The translations under genes were made by a program, and so were the position numbers. Positions 59,431-64,000 of a stretch of 64,000 nucleotides of DNA are shown in pieces. The first letter of the stretch is position 1, and each line of letters opens with the position of its first letter. The stretch is from Bacteroidaceae bacterium. GTDB taxonomy: Bacteria > Bacteroidota > Bacteroidia > Bacteroidales > Bacteroidaceae. The notes below the pieces were generated by a model. It saw only the letters and a program-made list of their open reading frames with translations, did no database searches and was not told the DNA's origin. The DNA lies in assembly GCA_017503065.1 (NCBI GenBank), contig JAFVTT010000007.1:1-64000 (forward strand). The letters are read 5' to 3'.

Positions 59431-60096
59431 TTATATATTGATGCCGAATTTGGGCAGCAATGCCCATAAAAAACCAATGAATCCGGCCGCTATGACAATG
59501 GTCCCGATTATGCGGTTTATTTTGCAGATGGTGCTTACCTGGAATTTGTTCCTTACCTTATTTATAATGTATGTCAGGCAGAACCACCATAGCAGTGCTC
59601 CCCCTAATATGGCTATGTATCCGAGTCCCTGCTCCAGATAGTGCTCTGGTACAACGAACTCAAAGCGTGCCATCAATGCTATGAAAAGCAGAATGATGAG
59701 GGGGTTGGAAAAGGTTACCAGAAACCCTGTTATACCGTTGTGCCATAGGGATCCCTTGTTGGGGTTGGTGGGGCGCAGGTTCTGTGTAGGATTGCTGAGA
59801 TATGTGTATATTCCGAAGAACATCAGCAGTATTCCTCCTACAACCTTGAACCAGAACATGTTGCTCGGATTTTCTATAAAGTCCATCACGAAACTCATGC
59901 CCAAAATGGATAAGGCCGCATATATTAAGTCTGATATGGCGGCTCCCACACCGGTAACAAACCCAAACCAACGTCCCTTGTTTAAAGTTCGTTGTATGGT
60001 AAGAACGCCTACAGGACCCATCGGAGCACTCGCCAGAATACCCACAATGAGACCTTTGAAGACCAATTCCAATGTGCTAACAGGTTCTATCCACAT
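59431..60096 (-). CDS. LysE/RhtB family amino-acid exporter
   Basis: ATG 60096 is chosen because the conserved first helix begins there (LVFKGLIVGILASAPMGPVG); the frame extends to 60141. The 221-residue inner-membrane protein has six helices. The second conserved motif GFVTGVGAAISDLIYAALSI and the central NPLIILLFIALM helix are typical. LysE/RhtB proteins export amino acids or related small molecules; the substrate here is unknown. Its transcript would diverge from the ROK kinase gene. Confidence 0.88.
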   Translation of the reverse strand: MWIEPVSTLELVFKGLIVGILASAPMGPVGVLTIQRTLNKGRWFGFVTGVGAAISDLIYAALSILGMSFVMDFIENPSNMFWFKVVGGILLMFFGIYTYLSNPTQNLRPTNPNKGSLWHNGITGFLVTFSNPLIILLFIALMARFEFVVPEHYLEQGLGYIAILGGALLWWFCLTYIINKVRNKFQVSTICKINRIIGTIVIAAGFIGFLWALLPKFGINI

Positions 60097-60179
60097 AATA
60101 TGAATGCAAATAACGGACTTTTTTTTCATTTTAACATACATTTGTAATTAAAAAATACCCTTTATTGCAAAATAAGTGC

Positions 60180-60187
60180 TAACTTTG
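60180..60187 (+). promoter_or_regulatory. -7 element of the ROK kinase promoter
   Basis: TAACTTTG at 60180-60187, about 40 bp before the ATG at 60228; the -33 box is weak. Confidence 0.6.
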
Positions 60188-60227
60188 CCCATACAGCGTA
60201 AGCAAATAACCTTTAAATCATAATAGC

Positions 60228-61184
60228 ATGAATAAGAAACCCTATGTAATCGGATTGGACCTGGGCGGTACCAATTCTGTGTTCGGCATCGTCAACAAGG
60301 ATGCTAAGATCGTCAAGTCTGTTTCTATCCCCACCACCGGTCATGGTACTGCGGAAAAGTACGTCAAGGCTTGTGTCGATGCCCTGAATCCTCTGATTGC
60401 CGAGGTGGGCGGTATCGAGAAGATAAAGGCTATGGGTATAGGCGCTCCCAATGGCAACTATTATTCCGGTTGTATCGAGGATGCCCCCAATCTGGAGTGG
60501 CGTGGCAACATCCCCTTGGTGAAGATGTTCCAGGAGGCTCTGGGCATTCCCGTTGTACTGACCAACGATGCCAATGCCGCCGCTATCGGTGAAATGGCAT
60601 ATGGTGCCGCACGTGGCATGAAGAACTTCATCGAGATCACTCTGGGCACAGGTGTAGGTAGCGGTGTCGTCGTGAACGGTCAGTTGGTTTACGGCCACGA
60701 TGGTTTCGCCGGTGAACTTGGTCATGTTATCGTGGAGAAGAACGGTCGCGAGTGCGGTTGTGGCCGCCGTGGATGTCTGGAGTGCTATTGCTCCGGTACA
60801 GGTATCGCACGCAGTGCTATAGAGAAGTTGGCGATCAGCCGTCGTCCTTCTTCTCTGAGAGATATCCTGAGTTCAAAGCTCGAGGCCAAGGACGTGTCTA
60901 TCGCCGCTTCCAACGGTGACGAGTTGGCTCTTGAGATCCTTGCCGATACCGGTCGCCGCCTTGGTGAGGCTTGCGCCAACTTCGCTCCCTTCTCCAGTCC
61001 CGAGGCATTCATCTTCTTCGGCGGTCCCACAAAGGCAGGCGAGTTGCTTATGGCTCATGTCCGTAAGGCATACGATGAGAATGTCCTGTTCGTCTACAAG
61101 GGCAAGGCAAAGATCCTGCTCAGCGAGTTGGACGGTGCCAGCGCAGCTGTGCTTGGTGCCAGCGCTCTCGGTTGGGAGATATAA
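60228..61184 (+). CDS. glk: ROK family sugar kinase, probable glucokinase
   Basis: The 318-residue kinase has the phosphate motif DLGGTN at residues 11-16, the sugar-binding segment TNDANAAAIGE, and GTGVGSGVVV. The ROK zinc motif is ELGHVIVEKNG followed by CGCGRRGCLE. These features match ROK glucokinases, which phosphorylate glucose with ATP in the cytosol; other hexoses cannot be excluded. No DNA-binding domain is present, so it is an enzyme, not a ROK repressor. It ends in a strong terminator. Confidence 0.93.
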   Translation: MNKKPYVIGLDLGGTNSVFGIVNKDAKIVKSVSIPTTGHGTAEKYVKACVDALNPLIAEVGGIEKIKAMGIGAPNGNYYSGCIEDAPNLEWRGNIPLVKMFQEALGIPVVLTNDANAAAIGEMAYGAARGMKNFIEITLGTGVGSGVVVNGQLVYGHDGFAGELGHVIVEKNGRECGCGRRGCLECYCSGTGIARSAIEKLAISRRPSSLRDILSSKLEAKDVSIAASNGDELALEILADTGRRLGEACANFAPFSSPEAFIFFGGPTKAGELLMAHVRKAYDENVLFVYKGKAKILLSELDGASAAVLGASALGWEI

Positions 61185-61207
61185 TTCTTTTGGAAGTAAA
61201 TTTGTGC

Positions 61208-61240
61208 AAAAGGGTGTGAGTTCACACCCTTTTTTGTTTT
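61208..61240 (+). terminator. terminator of the ROK kinase gene
   Basis: AAAAGGGTGTGA pairs perfectly with TCACACCCTTTT across a 2-nt loop, followed by a T-rich run. Positions 61241-61359 hold nothing else clear. Confidence 0.9.
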
Positions 61241-61359
61241 ATAAGGCATGCGTTGGACATACTGGCCATATGCTCGCATGAATTTTATACTGCCTTTAAC
61301 CTTTTAACGTTTTTGTGCAAAAAACACACGCTTTGTTAACTCTTTTTATATAATTTGTG

Positions 61360-61367
61360 TATATTTG
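61360..61367 (+). promoter_or_regulatory. -7 element of the lipoprotein gene
   Basis: TATATTTG at 61360-61367, 51 bp before the ATG. TTTG at 61332-61335 is 24 bp away, longer than usual. Confidence 0.55.
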
Positions 61368-61418
61368 CGCAGACTTTGTTTTATATCCGAAGTTGAGTAA
61401 ACTATAATTGACATAAAT

Positions 61419-63350
61419 ATGATTAGAAAACAAATTCTATGGATGGCCTTTTTGGCTCTCAGTTCAGGAGTATTTGTCTCTTGTGTAGACGAAAAGTACG
61501 ACTTGGATAATGTGGACATGACCATTGGCACGAAGGGTGACTTGACATTGCCAACCAGTAGTACGGGGGAAATACTCCTCAAAAACATTATGGACTTGAA
61601 GGAAGATGGTATAATTCAAGTAGTTGACGGTGAGTATTATTTGGTTGAAGATGGTATTGCAGATGTTCCTGGGATAGATATTACTTCCATTAGCATCGCC
61701 AAGCCTTTGATGTCTCAGATTGAGGCTGTGGTAGAATTGGACAATGCGGCCACAAGTCCGGCCCGCTCGCAGAATCGTCAGAATATTTCTGTTGGCGGCA
61801 TAGAACTTCAGGATTTTACCTATACTTATACCATACAGGATGAGGATAAGGCATATTATAGCTTGGGTGACAATGTTTCCGGTCAGGTACCAGAAGAGGT
61901 GGTGGAACTGAAGTCTGTGTCGTTTGTTGATGAAACCACGCTTGATGCAAAGATACAGGTATATTTTGATTCAGAATATGACTTTATCAACAAGGTGCAC
62001 CTGGACAACTTTAATTTGTCAATTCCTCAAGGTTTGCATGTTTCTAAAGCCGAGTTCACTCATTGGACCTGGGTTGATGGTACGGAACTTTTTGAGGTAG
62101 AAGAGGCAATCAGCATAGATAACGAGAAAGGTGTCATTGTGCTTACGGCAACAGATGAGAATACAATTATTGACAAGGATCATGAAGTTCATGTGCGTAT
62201 CACCTTTGATAAGGCTGTTACTGGTTTGGGCGGTTTGGCATTTGCTGACAATAAGGTTTCTTTGTCAGGAATATTTAAGTTAGATGGTACTTTCCGTATC
62301 GAATCGAAAGATTTTGATTTGGATAGGCTTACACAGGATCAGGTTATGGATATCGTCAAGAATCAGAGTTTTGATGTTATTTGTCCAAACAAGATCCATT
62401 TTGTGGGCAATGCTGATTTTGCACAGGACATATCTGTTGAAAGTTTTTCTGGTAAAGTCTTGAGTCGAGTTGGCGATATCACACCTATAGCCCTGAATGA
62501 TTTGCCCGATTTCCTCAACGATCCAGAGGTTGTTCTGGATTTGGCTAACCCTGCGTTTTATATGCAGGTTGATAATCCTATGCCATACGAAGCCACGACA
62601 TCTCTTCGCCTTTCCAGTGTGTATGAGGATGGGACTCCTCCTGTTGTTAAAGAAACAGGAACATTCACTATTCCTGCCAAGATGCTGACGGTGTTCTGTT
62701 TTGCCGATCATTTTGAGGGTATTGAAATTCCGGAAAACTATCAGGGAAAGAATGTTGTCTTTGTTCCTGTACAGAATCTTAATGAACTTCTCAAGAAGTT
62801 GCCTGAGAATATTAATGTTGACGTTGCCGATATTGCTATGGATATAGATGCCATGCCTATTCCCTGCCAGTACGATGTAAAGGTTGACTATCAGGTCTAC
62901 ACGCCTCTCGAGTTCGGAGAAGAGTTCAAGTTGGTGTACCAGGGTACCGAGGAAGGTCTCAGTGAGGATTTGGAGGACGTGAACAAACTGGACGCCAAAG
63001 AGGTTCGTATCGAGGCAAATGCCGTAACTAATTTCCCCATGGATCTTACATTGTCTGTAGATGCATTGGATCGCAATAATGCAAGTTTGAAGGGCAAGGT
63101 GGTTACTGTTAATGATATAGTCATCAATGCGCACAAAGGTTCTGAGGAGACTTCAAAGCAGCCTGTAGCTATTACCATCAAGCCCATGTCCGGACACTCG
63201 ATTAGAGAATTGCTCGAGAAATTGGACAAGTTCCACTACAGGGCTGTTGCAGAGGCAGATAGCGAAGGGAAACTGTTTGAAGATGCACATATAAAATTGA
63301 CTGATATTAAGATTACTTTGGTTGGTGGTGTAAGTTATGATGCAAACTAA
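61419..63350 (+). CDS. large surface or periplasmic lipoprotein, function unknown
   Basis: The 643-residue protein has a lipoprotein signal peptide with lipobox SGVFVSC (cysteine near residue 22) followed by VDEKYDLDN, an acidic start typical of export to the outer membrane in Bacteroidetes. The mature part is beta-rich with several repeats of the TTLDAKIQVYFDSEYDF type. I recognise no named domain. It is followed 33 bp later by a DUF5723 outer-membrane protein gene, and the pair is probably one envelope complex. A/T-rich codon use resembles other surface genes. Confidence 0.82.
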   Translation: MIRKQILWMAFLALSSGVFVSCVDEKYDLDNVDMTIGTKGDLTLPTSSTGEILLKNIMDLKEDGIIQVVDGEYYLVEDGIADVPGIDITSISIAKPLMSQIEAVVELDNAATSPARSQNRQNISVGGIELQDFTYTYTIQDEDKAYYSLGDNVSGQVPEEVVELKSVSFVDETTLDAKIQVYFDSEYDFINKVHLDNFNLSIPQGLHVSKAEFTHWTWVDGTELFEVEEAISIDNEKGVIVLTATDENTIIDKDHEVHVRITFDKAVTGLGGLAFADNKVSLSGIFKLDGTFRIESKDFDLDRLTQDQVMDIVKNQSFDVICPNKIHFVGNADFAQDISVESFSGKVLSRVGDITPIALNDLPDFLNDPEVVLDLANPAFYMQVDNPMPYEATTSLRLSSVYEDGTPPVVKETGTFTIPAKMLTVFCFADHFEGIEIPENYQGKNVVFVPVQNLNELLKKLPENINVDVADIAMDIDAMPIPCQYDVKVDYQVYTPLEFGEEFKLVYQGTEEGLSEDLEDVNKLDAKEVRIEANAVTNFPMDLTLSVDALDRNNASLKGKVVTVNDIVINAHKGSEETSKQPVAITIKPMSGHSIRELLEKLDKFHYRAVAEADSEGKLFEDAHIKLTDIKITLVGGVSYDAN

Positions 63351-63383
63351 CCATACTATATGTGATATCCTAAAGTAAAAATT

Positions 63384-64000
63384 ATGATTATGAAAAAGAA
63401 TCTTAGAAATATATTGGCGGTTGCAACACTTGCTCTGTGCGGCACAGCCTCTGCCCAGAACCTGAACAGCGCCTACTTCCTGGACGGATACACCTATGGC
63501 CACCAGTTGAATCCTGCCAAGGACTATGACCGCAAGGGTTATGTGGCATTCCCTATATTGGGTCAGATGAATTTTGGCATGAAGGGAAACCTGGCACTGA
63601 CAGATGTCATAAGACTTAACGGCGACCAGTTGGTTACATATCTTCATCCAAGCATCTCTGTGGACGATGCCTTGGGCAAATTCTCTGCCAACAACCATTC
63701 CAGAATGGATATGAGGTTGGATATCATCAGTTTCGGTTTCCACGCATGGGGTGGTTATAACACATTCAACATCGGCGTGCGTGCCAATGCTGGTTTCAAT
63801 GCTCCGTACGAGTTGTTCGAATTTACAAAGAATCTTACCAACAAGAATTACGAAATCACCGATGTGTCCTCTACTGCATCCGCGTGGGGCGAGATAGCTT
63901 TGGGCCATAGCCGTCAGGTTGCCGATGCATGGCGCGTGGGCGGTAAGTTGAAGTTCCTCATTGGTGGCGCCAATGCTTCTGTCCGCCTGAAGAATGCAAC
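63384..64000 (+). CDS. DUF5723-type outer-membrane beta-barrel protein (cut by window edge)
   Basis: The frame opens at ATG 63384 (or 63390) and runs off the right edge; 205 codons are visible. It has a signal peptide (ILAVATLALCGTASAQ). Then NLNSAYFLDGYTYGHQLNPA opens the mature protein, and long alternating strands with aromatic girdles follow, as in PorP-like or DUF5723 barrels. Frame and signal are firm; the family name is from pattern memory. It is probably co-transcribed with the lipoprotein. Confidence 0.8.
   Translation, partial: MIMKKNLRNILAVATLALCGTASAQNLNSAYFLDGYTYGHQLNPAKDYDRKGYVAFPILGQMNFGMKGNLALTDVIRLNGDQLVTYLHPSISVDDALGKFSANNHSRMDMRLDIISFGFHAWGGYNTFNIGVRANAGFNAPYELFEFTKNLTNKNYEITDVSSTASAWGEIALGHSRQVADAWRVGGKLKFLIGGANASVRLKNA

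Overview
This 64 kb window is a chromosomal segment of a Bacteroidales bacterium, most likely Prevotella-like (Prevotellaceae or a close relative). Four things support this. Promoters have the Bacteroidetes form TTTG-N19/20-TAnnTTTG with little Shine-Dalgarno sequence. Gene blocks are typical of the order: serC-serA-DUF1015, nusB-yajC-ybbR-coaE-DUF5606, and DUF1599-DoxX-tpiA-SPOR-folE. It also carries NusB of about 300 residues, DUF4924, and a secreted protein with a C-terminal sorting-type domain. Base composition looks close to balanced. There are no rRNA genes, phages, complete insertion sequences or CRISPR arrays. Most of the window is ordinary housekeeping sequence.

Layout. 1-3.1 kb (minus): NhaC antiporter (cut by the left edge), trmB and a membrane-anchored coiled-coil protein. 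3.4-8.0 kb (plus): anaerobic ribonucleotide reductase nrdD-nrdG, a CDP-alcohol phosphatidyltransferase and a GtrA-like protein. 8.5-13.8 kb (minus): folE, SPOR protein, tpiA, DoxX protein, DUF1599, M23/LysM peptidase, ndk. 14-18 kb (minus): a redox block of oxyR, a four-domain CoA-disulfide reductase fusion and thioredoxin. 18.2-27.4 kb: M48-TerB protease, recG, a DJ-1 protein, nadK, an ABC exporter and dnaG. 27.7-33.5 kb (plus): BlaI/M56/TonB_C sensor module, pepT, DUF454, radical SAM protein. 33.7-37.2 kb (minus): TPM protein, lemA, S4 protein, pth, rplY. 37.4-40.7 kb (plus): nusB to DUF5606. 40.9-44 kb: ECF sigma with a membrane partner, then a secreted protein and a 58-residue peptide behind a long leader. 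44.2-53.6 kb (minus): yigZ, DUF1015, a 59-residue membrane protein, serA, serC, tRNA-Pro, split chrA, purL. 53.8-60.1 kb: second ECF sigma, CLC channel, tsaC, prfC, DUF4924, LysE. 60.2-64 kb (plus): ROK sugar kinase, a lipoprotein and a DUF5723 protein cut by the right edge.

The most unusual content lies between genes. Five of the seven convergent gene pairs (head-on 3' ends) have arrays with an exact 22-bp period in the gap. Each locus has its own sequence, but each array contains internal dyads. Four gaps between co-directional genes carry arrays with an exact 9-bp period built on a CTAG/CTATAG/CTAAG core. Three 20-bp palindromes differ only at one compensated base pair. Two convergent gaps share a composite element. 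GC-rich 35-38-bp palindromes flank and enter nrdG. A 76-bp promoter unit is repeated in front of pepT. These arrays look like a systematic, genome-wide intergenic architecture and are the best candidates for something undescribed.
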